NCBI RefSeq assembly: GCF_017591425.1
Contig: NW_024466599.1
Coordinates: forward strand, 26,822,001-26,886,000
DNA length: 64,000 nt
Source: Ochotona curzoniae
Taxonomy: Eukaryota > Chordata > Mammalia > Lagomorpha > Ochotonidae
Reading direction: 5' to 3'
Made by a program: the position numbers and the translations under genes. Below are positions 47,661 to 60,790 of the stretch, one piece after another. Position 1 is the stretch's first letter. Each line of letters begins with the position of its first letter. The notes beneath the pieces are model-generated. The model saw only the letters and a program-made list of their open reading frames with translations, was not told the origin of the DNA and searched no databases.

Positions 47661-48234
47661 ATTCAATAAGTCGTGATGTTCAGCCTCATGTATTCCTTGG
47701 AAGAGTTTCAGTTTACTTGTGAGAGAATGAATATGGAAGGATGAAGAGTATATTTCCAGCATACATGTGTCTTAATCTTGTAGATGCCCTGAACAGATCT
47801 CAGCCCATCTCTGGGGATCCCTGGGCCACACTTGGAGAAGTAGTTTGAAAGTCAATTTTTGTCTGTGTTTCTCCATCCCAGAAGCATTTAAAGGGGTTAA
47901 GAACTTGGTATAGAAAGTTGGTAGGATGAGGATAGATTTCAGGGGGAGTGATGTCTCCACTACTGATTTTAAGAGAAAAGCTCCCAAGACAAGTACACAC
48001 CTAAACAACATTGTAGCTTACTAAGCTATTGCAGGGAAGTCACCACCTGGTGTCTAACCAGCAAGATGTCAGCTTTCCACAGCAGCCACCTGTCTGCACG
48101 ATGTACCTCACTTCCAAGAAGGGTTAGAAACAAGAAGCAGAGTGGTACTCAAGTCCTCACAGCCCAGGGCTCAGGGCATACAAAAGGAGAGATGTGGGGC
48201 CGGTAGTGACAGCTGACATTGCAAGAGCTCTGTC

Positions 48235-48500
48235 CCTAATGCTGATGGTAATACTAAGTATTTGGTGTGCTGCTCATAATGCAAGAACTCCCATATATGC
48301 AGTTCTCTGGGCCAGGCCATGCGCCAAGCCCTGACATAAGTCATTTCATTAATCCCTTACAACCAGCCATTTGAGATAACTATCACCCTAATCCCTTGTT
48401 TATAGACAAATAAGCAAAGCAGGAAGAGTGGAGTTAACCACCAAGGTCACACAGTTCTCCTTGACATTGAGCTAAAATTTGAATTCAGAACTGTGAATTC
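48235..48500 (-). repeat. MIR element
   Basis: Long antisense MIR: 'aagccctgacataagtcatt', 'tcattaatcccttacaacc', 'gtttatagacaaataagcaa', 'aaggtcacacagttctcc'. Confidence 0.75.
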
Positions 48501-50119
48501 CAAACACTCATTACTGCCTCCCAGCCACAGTAGGTGCATAAACTCCTGATGAGGAAATCGCACAATTCAAGGCCAGGAGACACTGGTTTCTTGTATGCAG
48601 GGGAGGCTATGCTACAGCAACAGGGACATGACTGGTTCCATTTAAGGGAAATTTGAAGCCAGACCAAATACTCTGTTTTTCTACCCCAATTAACTTTCTG
48701 GAAGGTTCAGAGTTGAATTGCACTGAAGGTATCACAAGACTTAGGAATTAAGGTGACAGCCTTATCATGGCTTCTATGGTCACAGGTCCCTTCCTACACC
48801 TCTCACTACCCAACTGTACCCCCGGCAACCTGGTAACCATGTAAGTTATCTGGGCATTGTTGTCACCAGCTGAGAAGTTCAAGATCTGGAACCTCCACTT
48901 CCACTTCTTTCCTGTAAGCATTAAAATATCCCTTCAACGCTCTTGGGATCCTTTGCAGCCCTGCACCCCAGCGAACAATCTGGCACCAGGCCACTTCCAC
49001 ATCCCCGCTGCTGCTGAGCTCAGCCTCCCAGACACAGACTCAATCACTATCCCTCTGCAAAAACAAACAGGGCAATTGTGTGAGAATTCCATTCCTAGGC
49101 TGCCTGCTTTCTGAACCAGAGCTGCCGGAGGAGTGCAGCTTCACATGAGCTTTTAATTTGCGTGCAGACAAGTACAAAAGGCCCAACCGGATATACCTGT
49201 TATTTCCCAACGACATGAGAGCCCCACATTTATGTTAAGCTTTGGGTTATGGCCCAGCTTGCACGCAAGGCTCCCTGGCTCCCTCCGCAGGCAATGTAGA
49301 GATGGTGATGTGGAGGACAGAAGACCGGCTGTGAAGTGACAGCACATAACGTAATCCCCCCTAAGCTTTCCAAGCATGCAGACTGTTCCTTTTTTTTTTT
49401 TTTTTTGCCAGTGTATAGCCTAAGTGATTGGTTGTATGCAGGCAAGAAATGCCTAATTTAAACCACATTGCAGCTAAGCCCTTGGTGAAGAAAGAGAGCT
49501 TTTTGCCATGGAGTAGGGGTGACCTTGGACTGGAGGTGGCTGGGGCATAGCAGAGCCCAGCAGCTCCTGTATTTCTTAGCCAGGTCAGCACTGCAGGTCT
49601 ATGGGCTTGGGAGCTTTAGTCACTAGGCTCACTTTTCTTTGTATTTTAATTTTAATAAGAATGCTCATAGGAAAACTTCGACTACATGGAGCTAAAACCC
49701 TGGGTGCATTAGCTGACCACATTTAGGGACAATAGATCTGCTTGAGAACAAAGAGGTCTGTGTCCACCCTGCCTTCCCTCCGCCCTCGCTGTGGGATCTC
49801 AGCTTCCTCATCGGCAGAACACGCTGGATGAGATGATCCCTAGATGATCTTCGCATGAAAACATCTAGTTCCCTCTGTACCACTTGCAATTTGACTAAGT
49901 AAACGGCTGCCATGATGATGGTGATATGATTCCCTCCTGTAATTCCAAAGCTTTGCCTAGCCATGCCAATCCTCTCTTTAATTCCCACTGTACAAACATG
50001 TTTGTCTAAGTGGCATGAGACAGGGGACCCCAGATGATAGGAGCTGGTGTAGAGGTTCTGTGCCTTATCCCACAACCCCATCCCCGCCCCCTTCTAAATG
50101 GTCTCTAAGTGCAGCCTCC

Positions 50120-50395
50120 ACCCCATTTTGCCCCCTCTCGCTCTCTGCTCTGAAAAGTCTCCTTCCTCTTCTCTCCCCTCCCCACAGAATGACTTGCTTT
50201 CTACCATGACCTCCCTGGGGTGCTTTGCATTTTGATTCAGTCGACCTCATGCAGTCCCATGTTGTTTTTGGTTTCCTATTTGCTCAACTAGCCCCCGGAG
50301 GACTCGGTCATCTGGACAGCACAGCCTCCCTTCCCTCCTCACCCTTCCCTTCCCCAGCACCTGGTGTGCAGTCAATGTTTATGAAAGAATTAACT
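50120..50395 (+). mobile_element. L2 3' end fragment
   Basis: CT-rich stretch ending in 'ccccagcacctggtgtgcag' then 'tcaatgtttatgaaagaatt', the typical L2 terminus. Confidence 0.45.
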
Positions 50396-51621
50396 TATTG
50401 AACCCTGTGAATTTCATCCTAATGGGACAAGAATGTTCCACAGGGTTAGGACAGAAGTTTGGAGCCAGGGTGAGCAGCCCCGGTTGCTATTCCTCAAGGA
50501 AGCTGGGGTTAGGTTGGTGATGGAGTCCATAGGAAACAATCACCTTCATCATATACTTATCATCTGAATGGCAAACTACAGAAAACAGAGCTAAAACGAC
50601 TCTACGTTGGGAATTCAATACTAGCTAAGTGTCCCTCTCAACATGAATGACAAACACAGATTCACAAAGCACTCTCAGAGTGAGACAAGTTCAATGAATG
50701 CCTGAGGTACTAAGCAGATAAAGCAGGGGTTTGCAACAGCTGGTGAGGATGGGGGCAGGGCATTCCTGCCACAGGGCCGGGGCAGGGAGGATGGGATAAG
50801 ATCTCAGGTCCCAGAGGGAGAAACAACCCAGCGCTGCCCTTTCTCTTGCACGCCAACTGAATGGAATGCAGGCTTAAAGGAAAAGGAAGGGTCAGGGGGC
50901 TTGAAAATAAAGCATCTGAGAAATGTTAATGAACATGGCAAAGCTGGCTTCCAAAGATGAGAAGGGGAGGGAGAAAGGTGATTTGTAAAAGAAAGAGGAT
51001 TGGCGAACCTGTCAGGGGGTGTGCGCCTGGTCTAGGTGGTGGACCCCTGGAGTGTTGAGGAGTCTGACTGGGAGCAGAGAGGTGAAAGTGCGGCAAGAAG
51101 GGTTTTGGGGGGAGAGGTGGAGGTGAGCGCGTGGCTTTTTTTTTTTTTTCCTGATCTCAGACAAGGACGTTTGCTGGCGAGAAGCGCTGAGGGGATGGCA
51201 AAGGAAAACCCCCAGCAATGTGTGCAAGGTGCGTGGTGTTGATGGCTCACAGCCTTAGAATCCCCCCAACAGCTGTGCCACCCAGCATGTCACTCTCTTC
51301 GCCTCCTCTTACAAACAGCATTGCTGAAGGTCTGTTTCAGAGGCGTTTGGGACATTAACCTCCCGGTGGCAGTGTTCTACAGAACGGCTGGTGGATGGGA
51401 ACGGCTGCTGGAGTGGAGGTGATGCTCTTTGGCCTCCGGAACCCAGGGAAAGGCGAGGGCGCCTGCCTCAGAGAACCAGCCGTAACGGCCCCAACTCCTC
51501 GGGGCTGTTTGGCTTGGAACATTTTGGATCCCACATGCCCATGCAGTGGCCCCGGTGACATCTGCGGTGGAGAGAAAAAGAAAGCTCGTGAGCTGTGTGT
51601 TTAGGGAAGAAAAGGGAAAGT

Positions 51622-51665
51622 TCCCTCCTCTGGGGTTGCCCGAGGGCTGGGGTTGCCCGAGGGCT
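51622..51665 (+). repeat. Short tandem duplication
   Basis: A 19-bp unit, 'ctggggttgcccgagggct', occurs twice in a row. Confidence 0.9.
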
Positions 51666-52324
51666 GTTCAGACGCGGCAACTTTGCGCTGAAAGTACCTT
51701 CATTCACCGCCCCGTGGTGCTGTGATCCTAAAGGGGCGTTACGAGCTAACCAAAGGTTCCCTGTGGTCAATCTTAAATACACAAAGAGATTGCCTAATTT
51801 ATCGGCTGCAGAGGCCCTGTGAGCGGCCATCTACAGCCCGACTTGGGCAGGTTTTTTTTTGTTTTTTTTTTTTGTGTTGATTGAATTATATGTTAGTTCA
51901 CCACAGTGGCCTTAGATTTCATACATTATTAATAGCAAATTACGGAGGAAAGGCGGGATGGCATGACTCACAGCCTAAAGGAGCAGCGGCAGTTTCTAAT
52001 TTCCACTCATCCTCAGTGTGATGTGATATGTTTCAAAAACTCACTTAAAATTGAAAAAATAAGCCATTCCTAATTGTACTGAAGTAAGGAAATTGCTCAT
52101 TTATGAATCTAAGGAGATTAAAGAATACGGCTTGAGTGTGTTTGTTTAGAATCTATGCCAACTTTTTTTCAGAGCACAAATCTGGTTTTTCTTTATCCTA
52201 ACCACCCCCCTCAAAAAAAAAAAAAAAAAACAACGCTTTAATGAAGCCAGATATTTAAGAAAGAAGAATGGAGTAGGGCATCCATATAAAGTTTTAACAC
52301 CCAGGTGTTTTGTTTTTGCAGTGC

Positions 52325-52740
52325 ACGTGGGGAAAAGAAAGAGGAGGGAGGGAGAAAAATAGAGAGGGAGAGAGGGGAAGAAAGGAAGGAAGGGAAGAGC
52401 AGGGGAGGGGGAGAGAGGGAAAGGAAGGGACTCTTCCATTTCCTGGTTTACTCCCAAGATGCATGCAACAGCCATGTCGGGCCAAAGCCGGGAACCTGGA
52501 GCTGCACTGGGCTCCCCAATGCAGCTGACAGGTCCCCAAGTGCCTAATCCTGTGCTGCCTCCCAACGTGTGTTAGTAGGAAACTGGATCAGAGGTAGAGT
52601 GTCCAGGCCTCAAATTAGCGTTCTCCTGTGGAACACAAGCTCCCCAAGTCACAGCTTAAACCCATGCCCAGGGATCTTGACAAGTAATCCACTTCTGTTC
52701 TGAATGTGGGGTTTTTGCACTCCATAGTGTGAACCATTGG
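52325..52740 (-). repeat. Old C-SINE with expanded GA tract
   Basis: Antisense copy: the purine tract at 52335-52432 is grown far beyond the normal CT stretch. Then follow 'cctggtttactcccaagatg', 'ggtccccaagtgcctaatcc' and the head remnant. Confidence 0.65.
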
Positions 52741-52949
52741 GCTGAATTTTTTTTTTTTTAAAAGAAATGTATCATTGTATTGTTGGAGGCTTATATGATT
52801 TCATATTAAAAAATGAAACTATTCTCCAACTAGCTGTTTATGTTGCTGTAAAACTCAATTTCCACAAGTTAGCTTAAGAGATCATTTTAAAATGAAATTC
52901 CAGGCCTGTGGCTTAAAACTCTTTAATGTGCTCTTTGATACTTCCCACC

Positions 52950-53285
52950 CCAGCTGGTCCCTAACTCCTCTTCATTGGGTACAACCCTGCAGCCAACCTG
53001 GATTCCTTGCTGCGCCTCAAGCATCAGTGAGCTCTCTTGCCCCACAGTCTCTGAGCTTGATGCTCTTTCCTGCCTGGAAAATGCTTCCCTGCTCTTTGTG
53101 TAGCTGTCTTTGTTCTGTATCTCATGTCCAAGAACCATCCTACCCCTTCTCATTGCTGTCTATGTAGTCACTCTTTTCTACCCAGCATTCACCACAATAG
53201 GCTGTCTCGTTTCTTGGCTACTTTATATCTATTTCAGACACAAAACTCTGTTCTCCCTAGAGAGAGGTCTGGAAAATGGAAATGA
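52950..53285 (+). mobile_element. L2 fragment
   Basis: 'ccttgctgcgcctcaagcat', 'tttcctgcctggaaaatgc' and 'ttccctgctctttgtg' follow the L2 3' consensus order. Confidence 0.5.
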
Positions 53286-53294
53286 TAGCTAGAG

Positions 53295-53605
53295 ACAGAG
53301 CAGGAGTTTAGCCTGTGACCACCACTTGGATCACCAACATTTCATATTGGAGTGCCCGTTCCAGCCCTGACTGCTTGCTTTGGATCCAGCTTCTTACTAA
53401 TGCAGATTGCTGGAAGCAAACAGATGCTAGTTCAAGTACTTGGGCCCTTGTTATATACACGAGGAAACTAGTGGGCTTCCAGGCTCCAGTCTCCCTCAAC
53501 TCTGGCTGCTGTTAGCATCAGGGAATAAATTAGCTGATGAAAAACCTTTCTTTGCATTTTCATGTCCCTGCTGTTCGAATTAAATGAAAATAAGTAGATA
53601 ACTAC
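53295..53605 (+). repeat. Old C-SINE
   Basis: 'ttcatattggagtgcccgtt', 'agttcaagtacttgggccct' and 'tttctttgcattttcatgtc', with a diverged tail. Confidence 0.65.
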
Positions 53606-53639
53606 AACTTCAAAAAAATTGAAATGTAGCAGATGGAGA

Positions 53640-53985
53640 TTTTCGCAGTGGTTGAGTGGGAATATAAATTGTTGCCATTTTTCTAAAGCATAATGTCTTT
53701 GACCCTGTAATCATTTCCTAGGAATTTCTCCAAAATATATCTGGACAAGATTGGGAAGCTATACATGTAAAAGAAATTTAGCAAAATGTAGTGGATAGCA
53801 AATAATTAGGAAGTACTTAAGTATTCAGCAGTAAGATATTGAATAAAAAATATCATGAGATGTTCATATAATGGGATATGTGGCAGCTGTTAAAGACTGT
53901 ATGTCTATGTCCCTTGACATATGTAGATAATCATGATGGGTCATTGAGTAAAAAACAATGCAGTTTTAATGCAACATATAATATG
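53640..53985 (+). mobile_element. Old L1 3' end, sense
   Basis: Sense-strand L1M order: 'gaatataaattgttgccatt', 'tttgaccctgtaatcatttc', 'ctaggaatttctccaaaata', 'ataatgggatatgtggcagc', 'gtcattgagtaaaaaac'. Confidence 0.65.
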
Positions 53986-54409
53986 GAGCCTGATTATTGA
54001 ATCCATTGTTTAAAGGCCCAGAAGGCTGTTCACCAATGCATCAAAGTGATTCTCCCATCTTTTGGATTGGTTAAAATGTTCCACAAGGATAATTTAAAAA
54101 GGAAACGAGAGAAGAATATCCATGTGCGTGATTCTCTCTTGTTATCTCTCTCTTATTTTTCTCTCCCTATCTATTGTACCTTTTAGAATTGCCAGCATCG
54201 TGGGGGCCGTTGAAAGATCAAGCAGCAGGTTTATTTCAAGACTGAGTTCACTGAGGCTCCAGGTTCCTGCGGAAATTCTGCAGTTAACACGATCCCACTT
54301 CCTTACACATAACAGGACAGATTTAGGAGTGGCATTGAAGGGTGTGCTTGCTTTTTCTGTTGAAGGTAGCAGGAAAAGCATGGTTTCTCTCCAGTGAATC
54401 TGAGGCTAA

Positions 54410-54860
54410 CATTTGTGAAGTTCCTACTCTACACCAGCCTTGGGCTTTACATGGAAAGAACATCTAAGTTAATCTTCACAAGATCTACATGCCACACTGG
54501 CATCCCATATGAGCAACAGTTTGAGTTCTAGCCACTCCACTTCCAATCCAAATCTTTACTAATGTGCTGGAGAAAGCAGCAAAAGGTGGCTCAAGTGCTT
54601 GGGCCCCTGTAACAACATGGCAGATCTTGATGGAGTTCCTGGTTCCTGGCTTCAGCCTGACCCAGTCCCAGTCTGTGTCCATTTGGTAAGTGAACCAATG
54701 AATGGAAGGTGTCTCTCTGCTTCTCCCTCTCTTTCTCTCTGTAACTCTAACTCTGTCTTCCAAGTAACTGAATAGATCTTTTAGAAAACATCTTTTTAAA
54801 AAAAGTACAGATTGCCAACCCTCGTTTTATTAATGAGAAAACAATGAAGTGCAGTAGAGT
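54410..54860 (-). repeat. MIR split by a C-SINE
   Basis: Antisense MIR halves, 'aacatttgtgaagttcctac' to 'taagttaatcttcaca' (54410-54480) and 'ctcgttttattaatgagaaa' (54815-54860), flank the SINE 54485-54800. Confidence 0.65.
54485..54800 (+). repeat. C-SINE inside a MIR
   Basis: 'catcccatatgagcaacagt', 'ctcaagtgcttgggcccctg' and 'catttggtaagtgaaccaat', CT-rich stretch, then 'ctgaatagatctttt'. Confidence 0.75.
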
Positions 54861-55390
54861 TAAAGTGCACACATGTGCCATGGGTAGGGTGAGGAACAAA
54901 CACAAGCCTGTGATACAGACTTTGTAGTAGAAGCTAATTTTGATTTGCAATCACAGATTCCTCTCTCCAAACTCTTCCATCCAGCCTTCTATCCACACGA
55001 TGTTATCAGGAGACAAGAAAACCCAAATTCCCAACAGTCATTATTTACTGTTTAACAGTAACATTGCTGCACATTTTTTAAAAATCCCTGGAATTTCTAA
55101 TACTTCCCCAGTATGACATATTCCCCACTTGGGCCATACCGTTCTAGTTTAATTCGTTAAGATTGTTACAGTCTTTTTATCCAAGTCTTAGATCTAGAAA
55201 ATTCTCTATCCTTTCACCCTGTATTTTTGCTTCACTGGAATTATACTCCAGATGATCGTTGCTGTCCTAAATTTGTCATTTTTTGTCACTAGCAATATGT
55301 AGAAAAGGTTATTAAATTGTCCATTACAATTTGTGAATGTGGGAGTTGGCAACAATGTAGCAAAGCAGAAGGAAGTTGATTCCCAGTTGT

Positions 55391-55393
<3 letters not shown>

Positions 55394-55442
<49 letters not shown>
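55394..55442. repeat. (GA)n microsatellite
   Basis: About 24 uninterrupted GA units. Confidence 0.99.
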
Positions 55443-55443
<1 letters not shown>

Positions 55444-56507
55444 TAGATCACCTGCACTATGCAAGATCTGGGTATTAGTTCTTGCTTTCCTGGCAGTGAT
55501 ACTTGCCTACTCCATCACATAAAGGCTGTGGGTGGGCATGCATGGCAGTGTCAGAAAGACACCCAGGAGGAAGTGGGTTGGTGGAGGGAGAGGATGAGTT
55601 CTGTGATATCTTCAGGACATTCTGCAGTTGGGAGGGCCTGTTGGACTTATCTGCAATCCAGGCTTGAGCCCAAGAAGGAAGTGTGAGCAAGTGGCTCTTT
55701 TGGAGAGGACAATTCCTAGGGAGACATTTAGCTGGGACCATCAGCAGCCTGTACCCTTGCAAGCTGGAGGAATGACTCTGCTCCTGAGGGGAGGCATGAA
55801 GACCACAGGATGGCACTCAGTGCGGACACACACTATTTAGTTGCTAATCTGTGCAGGTGTCTGCTTAGCCTTTCCCTAGGCTGCTGTGAGGGGCTTTGGA
55901 GACGACAGATGTGAACATGCTTTGTGGCCATGTTAGATCATGGCCACATATCACCACTTGTTCTCTGCCCCCATCCTGTCCTTTCCTCATCTTCCCTAGG
56001 TCCACACTGTCATCTTCTGTCCCCTAGCTTCGTACCTGGGTCATTGACTCAGGAAAAAATTAAAAAGAAAAGACAGGGAAGAAATCTAAGAGGGAAAAGT
56101 TCTGCCCTACTTTTCTACCTGGCAATTGCCCAACCTGCAGCAGGTGTGGCCGGGGGTAGGGAACCTCCCTTACCAGAGACTGGGCTGCTGTCCAGGCCAG
56201 CACTGAAGCAGGAGGCACTGGCAGCTAGGAGAGGGGCCAAGCCAGGAAAGACCAACCCTCTTCTCCACTGATTCTGTGGGATGCTAAAGCAGGGGGTTGG
56301 GGAGAGGGGAGAAGGCCACAGTGTATCAAAATAGCAACAAGATATTCTAAGGGAAAAGCTCGAGTTGTTAAGAGACTCAGAGGAGTCACAGGTACCTTTT
56401 TTTAGAGAGAGTGAGAGAAGAACGCAGAGAAAATGAACGTTTCTTGGAATTTCCTAAGAATTATTTTTTCCCTGTAGAACTAATAAATATCTCTTTAAAG
56501 GATATGT

Positions 56508-56815
56508 GTGGCTGGGATAGGTATTTGACATAAGTGGTTAAGACACCTCTTTGACACCTTCATCCATATAGAATGCCTGAGTTCAAGTCCTAACTCCAGC
56601 TTCCGATTCCAACTTTTCTCCCTAATGCACACTCTGGCAGGCAGCAAAGATGGGCTAAGTCCTGGATCCCTGCCATCCACGTGAAAAATCAGGATGGAGT
56701 CCCAGGCTGCTGCCTTTGATCTAGCTGAGCTCTGATTGTGGCTTGCATTTGGGGTGTGAATCAAAGGACGGAAGATCATATTATGTCTCTTTGCCTTTCA
56801 AAATAAATTAAGAGA
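56508..56815 (+). repeat. Old C-SINE
   Basis: 'gacataagtggttaagacac' head, 'ctgccatccacgtgaaaaat', 'tttggggtgtgaatcaaagg' and a 'tttcaaaataaatt' tail. Confidence 0.75.
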
Positions 56816-57060
56816 AAGAAAATGTGTGTGATTGGTCAGGTTGAGAGGCTAAGGAGACTGCTGCCTGGTCTCAGATGGTTTTCCATGACAGCTGAGAAGT
56901 GGAGATCACGCTGGTGTCTCGAATCCCACCACAAGTCTTCTCCAGACCTGAAGCCATTTTTCTCTGCCCCTCGCACTGCAGGAGTTCCTGCAGGCTGCTT
57001 GGCAGGTGCTCAGCTCAGCTATTTCCTGAAAGCCTGCAACTTGCTCTAGCCTTTACATCT

Positions 57061-58440
57061 TGCTGGAGGCCAGCTCTGGCTGATTCGAGAGCTTGCAAAG
57101 GATGCTTGGATCAGCGAGACGATAAGAAGAAGAGATAAGACATGGACCACTATGGCATGATGCTCATAATGGACAACTCAGAAAAGTTGCCTTCTTTATT
57201 TATACACAAATCATCACAAGCTTTTGCACAATATCCAATTGTTTCATTTTTACTTCATGGTTAAGAGAATACAAAAACAATCCTAAAAAAATATTATTTT
57301 AGTTCAAAGAAAACATATACAACAAACCATTACTCATTCAAACCTGCAGTCACCCAGCTGAAGCCAGGAACTCCACAGTTGGCAGCACATTCGGTTACAT
57401 AGTGACAAGCTGTTTACTTACATTCAAACTCAATTTTTACTAAACACAAATTAACTAATATAGCCTAAAATATTAAGAATATAGAATTAAAAATCATAAA
57501 TGAAAGGATTGTATAAAAGCATATAACACAGATTCTTTGCTAAATCTTATAATCAAATCATGCATTAATTACCATCACCTTCATCTAGTGCTGATTCAAT
57601 TGTTTTTGTTCTTAGTGTTGATTTAATTGTGGTTTTTTTTTGTTTGTTTTTTTTTATGTTAAAGGACAGGGAAAGGGATCAAGTCAACTCAGCCAATCTA
57701 CAGAGGGCCTTTACAAGAAACTTCATTTTATCTTTATAAACTGTTTCCTTTCCCTAAATATGAGTGCCAATATATGATAGAGGTTTTTATAAACTATTTT
57801 TTTCCCTAAATATAAGTGCCAGTATAAGGTTGAGATTTTAAGCCATTTGGGGGGGTGGGGCTCACATTTGTTTCCCTTTAAAAGATGCCCCATATATCTT
57901 TTGCTTTCTATGGTGAAAAACTAAAATGCATTATATCATGTGTTATAACAGTTCAATGCACATGGTAAACAAATTCCTTGTACCTCCATGATTGCCATCT
58001 GTTCCAAGATAGTATCAAGCCATTTCTTAAGGAAAACATTACTTATATTAGGCCAAACCTCAGGACAAAAATGGGCACATAACAGGATATTTGGAGACAT
58101 TGTGGGCTCAATTGTACTATTGTATACTTTTAGCTGTGTGTCATAGCCTTACGTTGCTAAAGATGCTTTTACCATAACATGATTAATCAATTTGAGATGT
58201 TATAGCAGTTACAGGAATCATTTCACATTAGCAAAAAACCAACAACAACACCCTCAGGAGAATTCTATGAAACATCAGAGAGGTGATTGAGTGTCCATAC
58301 AATGGGGTGAGGCAGCAATGAGGTGACCAGAGACATTCTGCCGGGCCCTGTCACACAGCCAGAAACTCCTCGTAGCCCTGCTGAGGAGTGGTGCTCATCA
58401 CATACCCATGCCATCTGACCCAACTGCATGGCTCCCCACA
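57061..58440 (-). mobile_element. Solo LTR of an endogenous retrovirus (class II-like)
   Basis: 1,380 bp bounded by TG...CA with the identical 6-mer ACATCT at 57055-57060 and 58441-58446, the footprint of retroviral integration. Read on the - strand it starts TGTGGGGAGCC, as many class II (beta-like) LTRs do. It carries AATAAA at 57200-57195, leaving ~130 bp for R/U5, and ends CCAGCA. U3 holds a tandem pair of ~60-bp units (about 57730-57835), typical of LTR enhancers. No internal viral genes remain, consistent with LTR-LTR recombination. Class assignment is by terminus and TSD length only. Confidence 0.85.
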
Positions 58441-59269
58441 ACATCTCAAGAGGCTTTGAACCACTTCCAAATGATTGGCCACTGATGGAAGAAGAGAGAA
58501 AACCTTCCAGACGTGGGAGAGAAGAAAAGCATATCTCTTCCATGAGAATCTTCTTGGCAGCCCCATTTCTCAGTTCAATAGGGGTATTATGGGATATATG
58601 GGGTTAAGGGACCTTACCAAAGATACAGTCATTTCCACTTCTGCCTGGAGTCAAGGTGGTGTGTCTGCATTGGGTCCATCCAGACGTGAAAAGTCATGGA
58701 GCTGCAGAGGCACTTGCGACACATGCATCACTTAGAATGGGCTCAATCAACATCATTCACATTTAAAAAAAAAAAAAAAGCACATTAACTAGGATTCAGA
58801 CCTTAAAACACAAAGAACTTGGCAATGTGCAGGCAGTTTCTCTCAGTGACAGACTCATTTTTGTTCTGGAGCCTTTTGATGGTGGTCACGAGTTTCTGCT
58901 ATAATCTGAGAAATCAAGCCTCAGACAGCATTGGCGAGACAAGCTGGTATCATAATTGGGATTGCCTCTTTATGTGGGTAGGTTCAACCTCCTCCCACAT
59001 TCCCCCAACACACACTACGAATACAGCAGCCTTTCCTCAAAGGATCATGCCACCCTTCTTCCTAGGCATTCTGTTTATGTATTTTAATGATACCGCCAAG
59101 AGATGGCCTCTTTGAATATAATCTTGTATAGAAAAGTGTTGTGCCCCGGCTGTTAACCACTACCTGGAACACCAACGTCACCTATCAGAATACCTGGGAC
59201 TGTTTCCAGCCCAGTTTCTTAAAACAATTCTCAGTGTTTTAAAATGATACTTAAAGATGTTATATTTAT

Positions 59270-59530
59270 AGAGAAAAGAAATAGTGCCCACCAAAACCAA
59301 AGGCAAATGTGAAGAATATCCAAATAAAATAACAACAGGAAACTAAATGAATGAACAACCCATTGCTAAAATGACAGGACCAAATTACCACCCATTTGTA
59401 TGAACCCTGAATGTAAATGGCTTAAACTCATCAATCAAACATCAGACTGGATGAAAAAACAAAACTCATCTGTTTGTTGCCTACAGGAGACATATCTCAT
59501 CAACAAAGATCAGCAGAAACTATATCTCAT
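59270..59530 (+). mobile_element. L1 ORF2 5' fragment
   Basis: Sense-strand remnant around the ORF2 endonuclease start: 'ctgaatgtaaatggcttaaa', 'agactggatgaaaaaac', 'gttgcctacaggagacatat'. Degenerate, with stops. Confidence 0.7.
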
Positions 59531-59765
59531 GGATTTTGAATTTTTTTGGCTAGACTAGAGCCAAAGCTGGGAACAAGGAACTCATTTGGATACACTTCTT
59601 GCACATGTCTGCCAGAGATCCAGCTGTTCCAGCCAGCACTGATGCTTCCCCAGATCTGCATGAACAAGAAACTGGGGTCAGCCTGGGCTGGGACTTGAAA
59701 CTGGGCACTCCAATGTTTCAAGTCCCAATGTTTCACTGGCACCTTGGTCATGAGGCTAAATGCCT
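59531..59765 (-). repeat. Old C-SINE, partial
   Basis: Antisense features 'agccaaagctgggaacaagg' and 'tgggacttgaaactgggcac' to 'catgaggctaaatgcctg'; the tail is missing, apparently joined to L1. Confidence 0.55.
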
Positions 59766-60202
59766 GTGAACTTCTACAACTATCTTTATGTTTGCTGAGG
59801 CACTTGCTCCGTGCTCAGTACTTCCAGGAACTGAGTTTAACAAAGAAGAAGTCCTCTGTGAGCTTCTTGCGTGTGGGAGAGTACTAAGGATAGGAACTTC
59901 ATCCTGGCTGCTGTGGTCACAGGTGGAGATCCAGTCTCACTCAGCTGCATCCGTGGCCCCTGCCGTTTCTAACATGGTGCCCTCCTGGTCCTGCTTTCCA
60001 GGCTCTCCCTCACCCTCCTCCAGTAGCAATGGGCATTCATGCACTGAGTTCTTTCAGCTACAGAAGAGAGGCCCTTTGGCTCACTGTCTCCAGGCCCTTT
60101 CTCTCTTTAGGAAGTTGGTGGTCAACTTCCCGAGTTCAGTTTCACAATGAGTTTCTCCTGGGTTTGCCATTCACACAAAACGTTCTTGGGGTCAGGCCAA
60201 CA

Positions 60203-60465
60203 TTTGCTCTCTCTTTGTATTTATTGGAAAGTCAGATATACAGAGAGGAAGAGAAACAGAGAGTAAGATCTTCCATCCACTGATTCACTCCCCAAGTGGC
60301 CACAACAGCCAGAGCTAAGCCATTGGGTTGTTCTCCAATGCTTTCCTAGGTCACAAGCAGGGAGTTGGATGGGAAGTAGGACAACCAGGACACGAACTGG
60401 TGCCCATATGGGATCCTGGCATGTGCAAGGTGAAGACATCAGCTGCTAGGCTACAATGCCAGGCC
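60203..60465 (-). repeat. C-SINE with 10-bp TSD
   Basis: Antisense copy with head 'gctgctaggctacaatgcc'. The 10-mer CAGGCCAACA flanks it at 60193-60202 and 60466-60475. Diverged tail and a small internal deletion in the body. Confidence 0.8.
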
Positions 60466-60484
60466 CAGGCCAACAGGTTTTATC

Positions 60485-60790
60485 ATCCTTTTCAGCTTGA
60501 TCTGCCCCCCAGTACCAGCTCTCATGCTCACCAGCAGGAGCAGTGGTCCAGCATGCTTGCAGCTGCCCTATTGCTAATGTGCCTGGGAAAACAGCAGATG
60601 ATCCAAGTGCTTGGGTCCCTGAACTCACGTGGGAGACATAAAAGTAGCTCCTGGCTCCTGAATTTAGCCTGAAGTAGTGCTGGCCAATGCAGCCTTTGGG
60701 GGAATAAATCAGCAGGTGGGAGATTCTGTCTCTGTCTCTTCTCTTCTTCCTGTCATTCTACCTTTAAAATAGGTTTAAAATGTTTAAATA
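60485..60790 (+). repeat. Old C-SINE, 5'-truncated
   Basis: 'gggaaaacagcagatgatcc', 'aagtgcttgggtccctgaac' and 'ggaataaatcagcaggtggg'; the tail is AT-rich. Confidence 0.7.
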
